Positions 8,390-17,244 of a stretch of DNA of 64,000 nt are shown here, in pieces. The stretch is from Trinickia terrae. Lineage in GTDB: Bacteria > Pseudomonadota > Gammaproteobacteria > Burkholderiales > Burkholderiaceae. The translations under genes were made by a program, and so were the position numbers. The stretch lies in contig NZ_SWJE01000013.1 in assembly GCF_005144415.1 (NCBI RefSeq), positions 118,432 through 182,431 on the forward strand, read 5' to 3'. How positions within the stretch are numbered: position 1 is the stretch's first letter; each line of letters begins with the position of its first letter. Under the pieces are notes generated by a model. That model was not told where the DNA came from, made no database searches, and saw only the letters and a program-made list of their open reading frames with translations.

Positions 8390-8983
8390 ATGCTCACGCT
8401 GCACTATCCGATCACGCTTCCGGCGGACTACGACATGTCGATCATCCGGCACCGCGTCGCCGAACGGCACGCGCCGTTCGACACGCTGGCGGGGCTTGGC
8501 TTCAAGGCGTTTCTCATCCGCGAGCGCGAGTCGGGCGCGCACGTCAACGAATACGCGCCGTTCTACATCTGGACGCAGCCGTTCGCCACGCGCGATTTCC
8601 TGCTGGGCCCGAAGTTCGACGGCGTCGTGCAGTCGTTCGGACGCCCCGCCGTGTTCCAGGGGATCGTCACCGCCCTGCACCTGACGGCCGACGAGAGCGT
8701 GTTTCGCGCGGCGCGCAGCATGACCGTCGAGCGGATTGCGCTGCGGCCCGGCATCGACCTCGCGGGATGGGCCGCCGACGAAACCGAGCTCCATCTCGCA
8801 CGCATCGACGAAGCCGGACTGCTGGCGCGAGCCGTGTCGCTCGAGGCCGGCACCTGGACGGCAGTGCGCACCGAGCTGTGGGCCGGCGCCGATATCGCCC
8901 ACTCCGCCACGGCCGCACGCTACGAGGTGCTGCATGTGTCGACGCCGGAGTGGCAGGCGCTTCAGCCCATTAACGACGAATGA
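8390..8983 (+). CDS. DUF4865 family protein
   Basis: A 197-aa cytoplasmic protein recognised as DUF4865 by its opening MLTLHYPITLPADYDMSIIR, the segment GFKAFLIRERESGAHVNEYA, and FYIWTQPFATRDFLLGPKFD. A GGAGG ribosome site lies just upstream. The family is often encoded beside oxidoreductases or transcription regulators; here an AraC regulator begins 30 bases downstream. Biochemical function is unknown. Confidence 0.8.
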   Translation: MLTLHYPITLPADYDMSIIRHRVAERHAPFDTLAGLGFKAFLIRERESGAHVNEYAPFYIWTQPFATRDFLLGPKFDGVVQSFGRPAVFQGIVTALHLTADESVFRAARSMTVERIALRPGIDLAGWAADETELHLARIDEAGLLARAVSLEAGTWTAVRTELWAGADIAHSATAARYEVLHVSTPEWQALQPINDE

Positions 8984-9013
8984 GCGACGAATGAACCGAT
9001 CCGCGTCGACGCC

Positions 9014-9883
9014 ATGAACACACGCTTTCGCAATTCCGTCCGCTACTGGCGCACCCCGCTCCTGCCGGGCGCCGACATGGTGACGGCCGAATACCTCGAT
9101 CACGAATTCGCGCCGCACTGGCACGACGCGTACACGATCCCCGTCATCGAAGCGGGCGCGGAGATGTACGACTACCGGGGCTCGCTGCACGTCGCCGAGA
9201 CCGGCACGGTGCCGGTCATCAACCCGGGCGAGCTGCATACGGGCTCGCGCGCCACCGAGGACGGGTGGCGGTATCGCGTCGGCTATGTGCCGGTCGATTT
9301 CGTGCAGCGGCTCGCCGATGACATCGCCGGACGACCGCAGCCGCTGCCGTGGTTTCCGGCCGAGACCATCCGCGACCCCGATCTGGCGCGCCGTGTCCTG
9401 CGTGCGCACCGGCTGCTCGAAGCCGGCGGCGATCCGCGGGGCGGCCATCCGCCGGGCGGCGATCCGCGGGGCGGCGATCCGCTTGCCGCCGAAGCCGCCC
9501 TGATCGACGCGATCTCGACGCTGATCGTCCGCCACGCCTCCACCGACCCGCAACCAGCGCGGCTCGCGGCGGACAATCCGCGCATCGAGACCATGAAGGC
9601 ACGGCTTACCGCCGATCTCGCCGAGCCCCTCACGCTGACCGAACTGGCCCAGGCGGTGGACCTGTCGGCCTTCCACGCCGCGCGGCTCTTCACGCGCGCG
9701 ACTGGCCTTGCGCCCCACGCATGGCGCAACCAGGTCCGCCTGCAGCGCGCGCTCGGCCCGCTGCGCGCGGGCGTCTCGGTGGCGGAGGTCGCCGCGGCGA
9801 GCGGCTTTACCGACCAGAGCCACTTCACGCGTCATTTCCGCCGCATGTTCGGCGTGCCGCCGGGGCGCTGGCAATCGCCATAA
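9014..9883 (+). CDS. AraC family transcriptional regulator
   Basis: A 289-aa regulator. The N-terminal cupin sensor (about residues 15-110) shows HDAYTIPVIEAGAEMYDYRG and INPGELHTG. The C-terminal double helix-turn-helix (about 190-285) shows LTLTELAQAVDLSAFHAARL and AEVAAASGFTDQSHFTRHFR. The linker holds four Gly/Asp/Pro-rich 5-residue units coded by a 15-bp tandem repeat (9425-9484). The gene sits directly before azlC and azlD, an arrangement often seen for regulators of amino-acid exporters, so those genes are the likely targets (inference). Confidence 0.9.
   Translation: MNTRFRNSVRYWRTPLLPGADMVTAEYLDHEFAPHWHDAYTIPVIEAGAEMYDYRGSLHVAETGTVPVINPGELHTGSRATEDGWRYRVGYVPVDFVQRLADDIAGRPQPLPWFPAETIRDPDLARRVLRAHRLLEAGGDPRGGHPPGGDPRGGDPLAAEAALIDAISTLIVRHASTDPQPARLAADNPRIETMKARLTADLAEPLTLTELAQAVDLSAFHAARLFTRATGLAPHAWRNQVRLQRALGPLRAGVSVAEVAAASGFTDQSHFTRHFRRMFGVPPGRWQSP
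9425..9484 (+). repeat. 15-bp coding minisatellite in the AraC gene
   Basis: Four in-frame 15-bp units at 9425, 9440, 9455 and 9470, with consensus GGCGGCGATCCGCGG. They encode GGDPR/GGHPP/GGDPR/GGDPL in the inter-domain linker. In-frame length change by slippage would alter only linker length. Confidence 0.85.
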
Positions 9884-9959
9884 CGGCAGCGCCAAGCGCA
9901 AGAACGTACAAGACCCGCTCGGGCGCCCCCGCTATCCTCCCTCGCTCGAGGAGGACATC

Positions 9960-10688
9960 TTGGATCAACCCCGCCCATTGAACGAATTCGCCGACGGCGC
10001 GCGCGACATCATCCCGATGATGGTCGGCGCAGCGCCGTTCGGCGTGATTTTCGGCACGCTCGTCACGTCCGGCCCGCTCTCGCCGTGGCACGGCCAGTTG
10101 ATGTCGCTGTCGGTGTTTGCCGGCTCTGCCCAGTTCATCGCGCTCGGTCTGATCGCGAGCCACGCGAGCTTCGCGGTCGTGCTCGCCACGACGCTGATCG
10201 TCAACCTGCGGCACGTGCTCTACAGCGCGACGCTCGCGCCCTACGTCGCCCATCTGCCCGCGCGCTGGCGCTGGACGCTCGGCGCGCTGCTCACCGACGA
10301 GGTCTTCGCCGTCGCCTACGCGCACTACCGGCACAAGCCGCCCGGCGCGACCGGCCCGCACTACTTCCTCGGCGCGGGCGTCGCCATGTACCTGAACTGG
10401 CAAGCCTGGACGCTAGCCGGCCTGCTGTTCGGCGCCGCCTTCCCCCGGCTGCAGTCGCTCGGGCTCGATTTCGCGATGGTCACGACCTTCATCGCCATCG
10501 TGATCCCGCAACTCGTCGCGCTGCGCTTCATCGCGGCGGCGGCGACCGCGGGCGTCCTCGCCTGCGTGTTTCAGGACTGGCCGTACAAGCTCGGCCTGCT
10601 CGCCGCCGTGGCCGCGGGCGTCGCGGCCGGCGTCGTGCTGTCACACGCGAGTCTGGTGCGCTCGCGCGCTGCGGGAGTAGCGCAATGA
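9960..10688 (+). CDS. azlC: AzlC family branched-chain amino acid exporter subunit
   Basis: A 242-aa inner-membrane protein of the AzlC family, the large subunit of two-component amino-acid exporters (branched-chain amino acids in Bacillus and relatives). Hydrophobic segments alternate from PMMVGAAPFGVIFGTLVTS to the C-terminus; VNLRHVLYSATLAPY is a family hallmark. A TTG start at 9960 is proposed because a GAGGAGGA ribosome site lies 5-10 bases before it and no ATG fits. The stop overlaps azlD as ATGA. Confidence 0.9.
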   Translation: MDQPRPLNEFADGARDIIPMMVGAAPFGVIFGTLVTSGPLSPWHGQLMSLSVFAGSAQFIALGLIASHASFAVVLATTLIVNLRHVLYSATLAPYVAHLPARWRWTLGALLTDEVFAVAYAHYRHKPPGATGPHYFLGAGVAMYLNWQAWTLAGLLFGAAFPRLQSLGLDFAMVTTFIAIVIPQLVALRFIAAAATAGVLACVFQDWPYKLGLLAAVAAGVAAGVVLSHASLVRSRAAGVAQ

Positions 10689-11008
10689 GCTACGTTTTCC
10701 TGATTCTCGGGATGACGCTGATCACCTATGTGATCCGCTCGACGGTGTTCGTGCTCGGCGACCGCATCGCCTTCCCGCCCCTCGTGCGCACCGCGCTCAG
10801 CTTCGTGCCGGTCACCGTGCTGACCGCGATCATCGTGCCGATGGCCGTCTCGCCGCACGGCGGCAGCCCCGAGCTGACCTGGCGCAATCCGCAGCTCGTC
10901 GGCGCGCTGGCGTCGTGCGCGGTCTGCATCGCGACGCGCCGGCCGCTCGTGACGATCGCCGCCGGTCTGGCGGTGTTCTTCCTCTGGCAAGGCGTCGTGC
11001 TGCGCTAG
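10685..11008 (+). CDS. azlD: AzlD family exporter small subunit
   Basis: A 107-aa protein with about four membrane segments (starting MSYVFLILGMTLITYVIRS), matching AzlD in size and in the conserved early TYVIR motif. It partners AzlC to form the exporter. The 4-base overlap with azlC indicates translational coupling and equal expression. Confidence 0.9.
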   Translation: MSYVFLILGMTLITYVIRSTVFVLGDRIAFPPLVRTALSFVPVTVLTAIIVPMAVSPHGGSPELTWRNPQLVGALASCAVCIATRRPLVTIAAGLAVFFLWQGVVLR

Positions 11009-11266
11009 GGCCGTTACATACGATTAATTTGCCTCAAGTTCCGCCCCGGTCCGCCGATAAATAGACGAGATGCGTTTATCGGCGGACACCGGCTTTGCCG
11101 CGCCGCCGCAAAACGCGATCCGCAATGGATTACGGGCGCCGCACGCGCAACGCCGTTCGGCACGGGGAGGCTGACAGCCGGACGCGCATCGGGAATCCGC
11201 GCCGCCGCGCCGAAGTTCGCGCGAGGCGGCAGGAATCCCGCGCACGACGCGCCATCGGGACTACAC

Positions 11267-12034
11267 ATGGGTCAGATCACCCTCACACTGAAGGACGACA
11301 CCATCACGTCGCTGCGCAAGGACTTCGAGGCCTTCGTGCGCGTGTCGCTGAAGCTCGACCCGCAATTCGCGACGCCGTCGTTCGAGGACTTCCTGCGCGC
11401 CAAGCTGCTCGACAACATGGTGCCGTTGACCGAGAACGCCGTGTCGCGGATGCTGCAAGGCGGCCAGTATGCCTGGGCCAAGCGCACGCTCGACAAGGAG
11501 TTTCCCGACGTCGTGGCGATCCTGATGCGGCAGGCCACCGAATTCGGCTTCGGCTTCGCGGTGCGCTCGGAGTGGACACCCGACGAGCTCGCCAAGGCCT
11601 GCCGCGAGTGGGCGTCGGCGATCGTCAACGAGGCGGGCGGCGACCAGGCGCTGATCGACCCGCTCTCGGCGCAGATCAAGGCCGCCGCGCAGGACATCCA
11701 GACGCTCGAGGAAATGATGCAGACGCCCGCATGGCGGCTGGCGGAATCGCTGCGGCAGCGCGTCTATGAAGCGAAGATCGCCTGCGAGATGAGCACGGGC
11801 AGCACCGCGCGCGAGAAGCTCGGGGAACTGCGCGGGCTGCTCAAGCTCGGCCTCGCGCACGGCTCGTTCCAGAAGCAGGAGGCGCAGCAGATGATGGAAT
11901 TCCTGCGGCTGCTCAAGCCGGAGATCTTCGTCGAAGAGCCCGACGACATCTTTTCGCGCATGGCCAGCTGGCTGCGCAATTTCTTCATGGCGCCGCGCCA
12001 GCCGCAGCAGGCCGAACAGCGCCGGACGCGCTGA
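11267..12034 (+). CDS. Conserved protein of unknown function
   Basis: A 255-aa soluble protein with no signal peptide or membrane segment. It begins MGQITLTLKDDTITSLRKDF, is mainly predicted helical, and ends in a Gln/Arg-rich tail. No family was recognised. It is preceded by 258 bases without another gene and is convergent with the MocR gene downstream. Codon use matches the neighbours, so it is a genuine gene rather than a shadow frame. Confidence 0.7.
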   Translation: MGQITLTLKDDTITSLRKDFEAFVRVSLKLDPQFATPSFEDFLRAKLLDNMVPLTENAVSRMLQGGQYAWAKRTLDKEFPDVVAILMRQATEFGFGFAVRSEWTPDELAKACREWASAIVNEAGGDQALIDPLSAQIKAAAQDIQTLEEMMQTPAWRLAESLRQRVYEAKIACEMSTGSTAREKLGELRGLLKLGLAHGSFQKQEAQQMMEFLRLLKPEIFVEEPDDIFSRMASWLRNFFMAPRQPQQAEQRRTR

Positions 12035-12057
12035 AGCGCATCCACACCCTCCCCTTG

Positions 12058-12084
12058 GGGCCTGCTCATGCCGATGACAGGCCC
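12058..12084. terminator. Hairpin between convergent genes
   Basis: GGGCCTG (12058-12064) pairs with CAGGCCC (12078-12084), with inner TCAT/ATGA pairing. It has no T-run on either strand. It lies in the 55-base gap between the 255-aa gene and the MocR gene and may act as a weak two-way terminator. Confidence 0.35.
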
Positions 12085-12089
12085 TGAAC

Positions 12090-13511
12090 CTAAATCGTCC
12101 CGAACAACGCCCGCGGCCGGTCCCGCAGCGTGTGCGCGAGGATCTGCAGCGCGCGCGTGAGCTGCTCGCGCGACGCCGCGCACGCGAGATTGATCCGCAC
12201 GCCATGCTCGACCGTCGAACGGTCGACGGCAAACGCCGACGCCGGCATCGTGTTGACACCGCGCGCCAGAGCGTTCGCCGCGTAGTCGTCGGAGCGCCAC
12301 GGCGGCGGCACCCTCAGCCAGACGAACATGCATGCCGGATCGCTTTGCAGGTGCTCGGCCGGCAGCAGCTCGCGCGCGAGCGCCTGGCGGGCCTGGAGCT
12401 CCGTGCGCTGCGCCTCGAGGATCGTTTGCGCGGTGCCGTCCTCGATCCAGCGCGTGGCGATCAGCGTCGACAGCGGCGCGGGCATCCAGGCAGTCGTGCG
12501 CACGGCCTCGGCGGCGAGCGCGGCGCCGTGCGGCGGCGTCAGCAGATAGCCGATACGCAGTCCGGGCGCCAGGATCTTCGACGTCGACGTGACGTGGAAC
12601 GTCAGCTCCGGACACAGGCTCGCGATCGTCGGCAGACGCGAGCGCACCAGCGGACCGTAGACATCGTCCTCGATGATCGCGATGTGATGGCGCCGTGCGA
12701 TATCGACGAGCGCCGCGCGGCGCGCGAGGCTCATCGTGACGACGGTCGGATTCTGCAGGTTCGGCACGGTGAAGATCGCTTTCACGCGCATGCGCTTGCA
12801 GGCGTCTTCGAGCCGCTCCGGCAGCAGCCCTTCGGCGTCGCTCGGGATGCCGGCCAGCTCGAACTGGAACACCGGCGCGAGCGCTTTCAGGCCGTAGTAG
12901 GTCAACTGGTCCGAGAGGATCACGCCCTCGTGCCCCATCAGGCTGCTCAGCACCGCATAGAGACCGTGCTGCGCACCGCTCGTGACGACGACGTTATCAG
13001 CCGCCGGCGCGAATCCCGGCGCGGCGATCCATTGCGCGCCCGCCGCGCGCGCCCACTCCGGACCTTGCGGCGGCTGATATTCCTGGGTCTCCGGATAGCG
13101 CGGATCGCGCGCGATGACCGCCATCGTGCGCGCGAGCTGCGCGAGAAATTCGCCGGTCGCAGGCCGGTTGACGGTCAGGTCGATCACCGCATTCGGACTG
13201 GCCACGCTCGCCGCGCTCTCCGTCCGGGCGTGCACCGCCGGCATCGCGCCCCCGGTGACGATCGAGCCGCGCCGCTTGCTCGCGACGATCAGACCGCGCG
13301 CCTGCAGCTCCTTGTACGCCCGCGACACGGTCGACACGTTGATGCCGAGCTCCGAGGCCAAGTCACGCTGCGGAGGCAAGCGGCTGCCGGGCGGGTAGAG
13401 CCCGCTGCGCACTTTCTCCTCGAGACTGCGCGACACCTCGAGATAAGTGGCTTGACGCCCCTTTGTCTGGAGAGACTCTTCGCCATTTGTGTGGTTTATC
13501 TCGGTCTTCAT
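12090..13511 (-). CDS. MocR/PdxR-type GntR regulator with aminotransferase domain
   Basis: A 473-aa fusion of an N-terminal GntR winged helix (about residues 20-88: LPPQRDLASELGINVSTVSR) and a fold-type I aminotransferase domain. The PLP lysine is in the typical context VTSTSKILAPGLRIGYL, and the cofactor-ring Asp/Tyr are in IIEDDVYGPL. MocR proteins use PLP or an amine-derived external aldimine as the signal and usually regulate the divergent operon. Here that is a DadA-like oxidase and a binding protein, so control of amine or amino-acid use is likely. Candidate operators lie at 13681-13722. Confidence 0.9.
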   Translation of the reverse strand: MKTEINHTNGEESLQTKGRQATYLEVSRSLEEKVRSGLYPPGSRLPPQRDLASELGINVSTVSRAYKELQARGLIVASKRRGSIVTGGAMPAVHARTESAASVASPNAVIDLTVNRPATGEFLAQLARTMAVIARDPRYPETQEYQPPQGPEWARAAGAQWIAAPGFAPAADNVVVTSGAQHGLYAVLSSLMGHEGVILSDQLTYYGLKALAPVFQFELAGIPSDAEGLLPERLEDACKRMRVKAIFTVPNLQNPTVVTMSLARRAALVDIARRHHIAIIEDDVYGPLVRSRLPTIASLCPELTFHVTSTSKILAPGLRIGYLLTPPHGAALAAEAVRTTAWMPAPLSTLIATRWIEDGTAQTILEAQRTELQARQALARELLPAEHLQSDPACMFVWLRVPPPWRSDDYAANALARGVNTMPASAFAVDRSTVEHGVRINLACAASREQLTRALQILAHTLRDRPRALFGTI

Positions 13512-13680
13512 TCAGGCAAAAACTCCATACAAAAACGCGTTCGACCGCAGACACCTCACCGGACGATGCACTGGGCATCTGCACGGATCAGATACTAAAC
13601 CTTTTACGGGGATGCACAGCAAGCACTTATTGATCGTCCACCAAGACCAGCGTTGTAAGCTCGGGGAAAATACCTAAGTC

Positions 13681-13722
13681 CACACAAAGACAAATCATTT
13701 GCACACAAAAAAACTTTGTGTG
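13681..13722. promoter_or_regulatory. Candidate MocR operator (direct plus inverted repeats)
   Basis: The 349-base divergent gap 13512-13860 holds CACACAAA at 13681 and again at 13702, exactly 21 bp apart. An inverted copy, CTTTGTGTG, lies at 13714-13722 and pairs with CACACAAAG 13681-13689. Direct repeats two helical turns apart are the usual MocR binding pattern. The rest of the gap is AT-rich, and no other gene was seen apart from a possible 22-codon leader frame at 13796-13864. Confidence 0.5.
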
Positions 13723-13860
13723 AGTATGAATTCAAGCTTTGTACGATGCCAGATCAACGGCACGATCCCGAACTGTAGTACAGCCGGAGACGCTTGTGAC
13801 CCACGAGCAGCCCACCACGCCGCAGCAATCGCCTCGCACGTTCGTGGCCACGCGGGGGGC

Positions 13861-15096
13861 ATGATGGCCGAAGTCGCTGTCCTCGGCGCCGGCTTCATCG
13901 GCCTCTCGAGCGCTTATTGGCTATTGCGCGACGGGCACCGCGTGACGCTGTTCGATCCGCTCGGCCCCGGCGAAGCCGCGTCCTACGGCAACGCAGGCAC
14001 GTTCGCGAACTACGGATGCATCCCCGTCAACAATCCGGACGTGTTCCGCAACCTGCCGAACCTGCTGTTCTCGGCCACGAGCCCGTTCAGGATCCGCTGG
14101 GGATACGTGCCGCACCTCGCGCCGTGGCTTGCGCGCTTTTTGCTCGCGGCGACGCCCAAGCGCTGCGAAGCGAGCGCCAGGGCACTGGCGAGCCTGCTCT
14201 CGCGCGCCTTCGAGGGATACCGGGAGATGCTCGCCGTCGATGGCCTGTCGAGCTTCGTGCGGCAACGCGAATGCCTGTACCTCTACTCGAACGCCGCCTC
14301 GTTCCAGGCAGCGCAGCGCTCGCTCGCGCTGCGGCGCTCGCTCGGCGTGCGTTTCCAGAACATCGAGCGCGACGGCATTCAAGCGCTCGAACCGAATCTC
14401 GCGCCGATCTTCGCCAACGGCACGCTGTTCGGCGACAGCTGGTTCCTGAGCGATCCGCGCGGCTTTCTGCAAATGCTCCATGCCTCGATGATGAGCCAAG
14501 GCCTGCGGCACGAGCGCATCGCGATCCGCTCGCTCGAGCCGCGTTCGGGCAGCGTGCGCCTCGTCGACGAATCCGGCCGCATGCACGACGCCGGGCACGC
14601 GATCATCTGCACGGGCGCATCGTCGCGCCGCTTCGCGCAGCAATGCGGCGATCGCGTGCCGCTCGATACCGAGCGCGGCTATCACGTGCGCTTTCCCGGC
14701 ACCGCGCCGCTGATCTCGCGTCCTTGCGGCTGGGCCGAACGCGGCTTCTACATGGTGCCGATGGACGGCGGCATCCGCGCCGCGGGCACAGTCGAGCTAG
14801 GCGGCTACGGGCCGCGCAAGAACCCCGCGCTGCTGAACCTCATCACCACTTCCGCACAAGAAGCGCTGCCGGCGCTGCAACAGCCGGACAGCACCTGGCT
14901 CGGCTTCCGGCCGAGCCTGCCCGACGGCCTGCCGGTCGTCGGGCGCTCGAGCGCCTCGCCGCGTGCCGTCTACGCGTTCGGGCACCAGCACCTGGGCGTC
15001 ACGCTGGGCGGCGTGACGGGCAGCGTCGTCGCCGATCTCGTCGCCGGCCGCGCCTGCCCGCTCGATCTCGAGCCTTACAGCCCGCGCCGTTTTTAG
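13861..15096 (+). CDS. FAD-dependent amino acid oxidase/dehydrogenase (DadA-like)
   Basis: A 411-aa DAO-family flavoprotein with an N-terminal dinucleotide-binding motif VAVLGAGFIGLSSAYWLL and the C-terminal FAD signature around FGHQHLGVTLGGVTGSVVAD. It is expected to oxidise a D-amino acid, imino acid or N-substituted amino acid. The ATG at 13861 follows a GGGGGG run. It is the first gene after the MocR operator, followed 48 bases later by a periplasmic binding protein. It is distinct from the second DadA homologue at 59716. Hydroxyproline or D-amino-acid use is an inference. Confidence 0.8.
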   Translation: MMAEVAVLGAGFIGLSSAYWLLRDGHRVTLFDPLGPGEAASYGNAGTFANYGCIPVNNPDVFRNLPNLLFSATSPFRIRWGYVPHLAPWLARFLLAATPKRCEASARALASLLSRAFEGYREMLAVDGLSSFVRQRECLYLYSNAASFQAAQRSLALRRSLGVRFQNIERDGIQALEPNLAPIFANGTLFGDSWFLSDPRGFLQMLHASMMSQGLRHERIAIRSLEPRSGSVRLVDESGRMHDAGHAIICTGASSRRFAQQCGDRVPLDTERGYHVRFPGTAPLISRPCGWAERGFYMVPMDGGIRAAGTVELGGYGPRKNPALLNLITTSAQEALPALQQPDSTWLGFRPSLPDGLPVVGRSSASPRAVYAFGHQHLGVTLGGVTGSVVADLVAGRACPLDLEPYSPRRF

Positions 15097-15144
15097 CATC
15101 GCCTTCAACCACCGCAACTGTCTGCACAAAAGAGGACGGACATC

Positions 15145-16293
15145 ATGAAACGCCGAAACCTGGTAATCGCACTCGCACTTGGGGTCCTGTGCGCGCATGC
15201 GCCGTCGTACGGCGCGGAGCCCCAGATCGTCAAGATCGGTTTTGCAGCGCCGCTGACGGGCCCGGTCGCCCGCGTCGGCAAGGATCTGGAAAACGGCGCG
15301 CAGCTCGCGCTCGATGAAGAAAACGCGAAGAACCCGACGATCGGCGGCAAGCCCGTCAAGTTCGTGCTCGACGTGCAGGACGACCAGGCCGACCCGCGCA
15401 CGGCGATCCAGGTCGCGCAGAAGATGGCGGACGACGGCGTGGTCGGCGTGATCGGCCACTACAACTCGGGCTGCAGCATTCCGGCGTCGGCCGTCTACCA
15501 CACGGCGAACATCGCGATGATCACGCCGGGCTCGACCAATCCGGCGCTCACGCATCAGGGCTTCGCGAACGTGTTCCGCACGATGGGTCACGACGGCATC
15601 GGCGGCGTCATCGCCGGGCAGTTCGCGGTGCAGCAGCTGAAAGCGAAGCGCATCGGCATCATCGACGACCGCACCGCGTTCGGCCAGGGACTCGCCGATG
15701 CGTTCGAGAAAGGCGCGAAGCAGGCGAACGGCAACGTCGTCGATCGCGAGTTCACCAACGACAAGGCCGTCGACTTCCGCGCGATCCTGACCACGCTGAA
15801 GGAAAAGAACGTCGACGTGATCTTCTTCGGCGGGCTCGATGAGCAAGGTGCGATGCTCGTCAAGCAGATGCGCTCGCTCGGCATGCCGTCGCTCTTGTTC
15901 GGCGCGGGCGCGCTGAAGAGCAACGCGTTCCTGCAGATCGCGGGCACCGCGGGCGAAGGGACGCAGGATCTCGAGCCGGGTCCGGCGCTCGACAAGCTGC
16001 CCGCGGCGCAGGATTTCGCCAAGCGCTACAAGGCGCATTTCAACCAGGACGTCGAGCTCTATGCGCCGTTCGCCTATGACGCCGCGCTCGCCATGCTCAA
16101 GGCCATCCACGACGCCGACTCGCTCGATCGCGCGAAGGTCGTCGCGGCGTTCCCGAAGGTGATGGTCTCGGGCGTGACGGGCAAGATCGCGTTCGATCCG
16201 AACGGCGACCTCATCAAGCCGCCGTACACGCTGTTCGAAGTCCAGCAGGGGCAATGGAAGAGTCAGCGCACAGTGGGCGGCAGCGGCGCCTGA
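15145..16293 (+). CDS. Branched-chain amino acid-type ABC transporter substrate-binding protein
   Basis: A 382-aa periplasmic binding protein of the LivJ/LivK type. The signal peptide is MKRRNLVIALALGVLCAHA (cleavage near SYGA-EP). The mature start VKIGFAAPLTGPVARVGKD and the ligand-site segment GHYNSGCSIPAS are typical. An AGAGGA ribosome site precedes the ATG. No permease or ATPase gene follows, so it is an orphan receptor that must use membrane parts encoded elsewhere. Its place behind the DadA-like oxidase suggests uptake of that enzyme's substrate or a related amino acid. Confidence 0.88.
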   Translation: MKRRNLVIALALGVLCAHAPSYGAEPQIVKIGFAAPLTGPVARVGKDLENGAQLALDEENAKNPTIGGKPVKFVLDVQDDQADPRTAIQVAQKMADDGVVGVIGHYNSGCSIPASAVYHTANIAMITPGSTNPALTHQGFANVFRTMGHDGIGGVIAGQFAVQQLKAKRIGIIDDRTAFGQGLADAFEKGAKQANGNVVDREFTNDKAVDFRAILTTLKEKNVDVIFFGGLDEQGAMLVKQMRSLGMPSLLFGAGALKSNAFLQIAGTAGEGTQDLEPGPALDKLPAAQDFAKRYKAHFNQDVELYAPFAYDAALAMLKAIHDADSLDRAKVVAAFPKVMVSGVTGKIAFDPNGDLIKPPYTLFEVQQGQWKSQRTVGGSGA

Positions 16294-16515
16294 GCGCGCG
16301 TTGCAGGCAGCCGCGGCCTGCGGCAAGAGCTGCGGGCCGCCGCAACGCCCCGAGCGTCGGCTTGCAGCCACGGCGTCATGAGCCCGCAGGTCATGCTCGC
16401 GAGTGCCGCGTCAAGCCGCGAGCGCCCACGCGCGGCGCGTGACCTCGAGCGTCTTCGACCATGCCGCAGGTGCTTTCCCGCGATAGCGACTATATTGGTC
16501 GATAAGGCCCTGTCG

Positions 16516-16620
16516 CTGTCGACTGGAGTTGGCGCTTCAGCGCCTACTCCAGTCCCATGCAAAGCTGTCGACTGGAGTTGGCGCTTCAGCGCCTACTCCC
16601 GTCCCATGCAAAGCTGTCGG
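16516..16620 (-). repeat. Dispersed hairpin repeat, copies B and C (49-bp tandem)
   Basis: Two tandem 49-bp units begin at 16516 and 16565, and a 6-base start of a third is at 16614. Each unit folds into a long hairpin: GACTGGAGT pairs with ACTCCAGTC outside, and GGCGCT with AGCGCC inside. In copy C one outer pair is lost (ACTCCCGTC). On the minus strand each reads GCATGGGAC...GTCGAC like copy A at 571-617. The surrounding gap 16294-16680 holds no gene; GC-rich inverted sequences follow the binding-protein gene. Confidence 0.8.
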
Positions 16621-16680
16621 CCGAAGCCGGGTGCGGGGCTTGCGGGTATTCCCTCCAAGGAATCCCGAAGGAGGCCCATC

Positions 16681-17190
16681 ATGCGCCGCATCTACTTCCT
16701 CCTGCCCAGCGTGCCAAGCGCGAAGAGCATCATCGACGAGCTGTTGATCAAGCGCGTCGAATGGCGGCATATCCACGTGCTCGCCCGTCCCGGCATTCCG
16801 CTCGAAGACCTGCCCGAATGCACGCTCGCGCAACGCAGCGACCTCTTGCCCGCGCTCGCGCGAGGCACGGCCGCCGGCGGCGCCACGGGCGCGCTCGCGG
16901 GTCTTGTCGCGATGGCGTTTCCGCCGGCGGGGCTCACGATCGCGGGCGGCGTCGTAGTGCTGATGACGCTCGCGAGCGCGGGCTTCGGGGCGTGGGCGGC
17001 GTCGATGATCGGCGTCGACGTGCCGAACACGCGCCTCAAACGCTTCGAGGCCGCGATCGAGAAAGGTGAACTGCTGATGATGGTGGACGTCCCGAAGGCC
17101 CGCGTCGAAGAGATCGAAGCGCTGGTCAAAAGCCATCATCCGGAAGCGGATATCGAAGGCACGGACCCGACGATACCGGCGTTTCCGTAA
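16681..17190 (+). CDS. Membrane protein, DUF1269-like
   Basis: A 169-aa protein with an AAGGAGG-like ribosome site just before the ATG. The N-terminal part (MRRIYFLLPSVPSAKSIIDE) looks like a ferredoxin-like sensory fold. The centre (about residues 58-110) has two hydrophobic Gly/Ala-rich segments. The C-terminal part repeats the soluble pattern (LMMVDVPKARVEEIEALVKS). The layout resembles DUF1269 proteins, but assignment is by impression only. Function is unknown. The gene lies just after the 49-bp hairpin repeats. Confidence 0.65.
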   Translation: MRRIYFLLPSVPSAKSIIDELLIKRVEWRHIHVLARPGIPLEDLPECTLAQRSDLLPALARGTAAGGATGALAGLVAMAFPPAGLTIAGGVVVLMTLASAGFGAWAASMIGVDVPNTRLKRFEAAIEKGELLMMVDVPKARVEEIEALVKSHHPEADIEGTDPTIPAFP

Positions 17191-17244
17191 ACCGCCCGGC
17201 GGGTCCGCGGGAGGTCACGCGTCACGCGCCCTCTTCGGCAAGGT

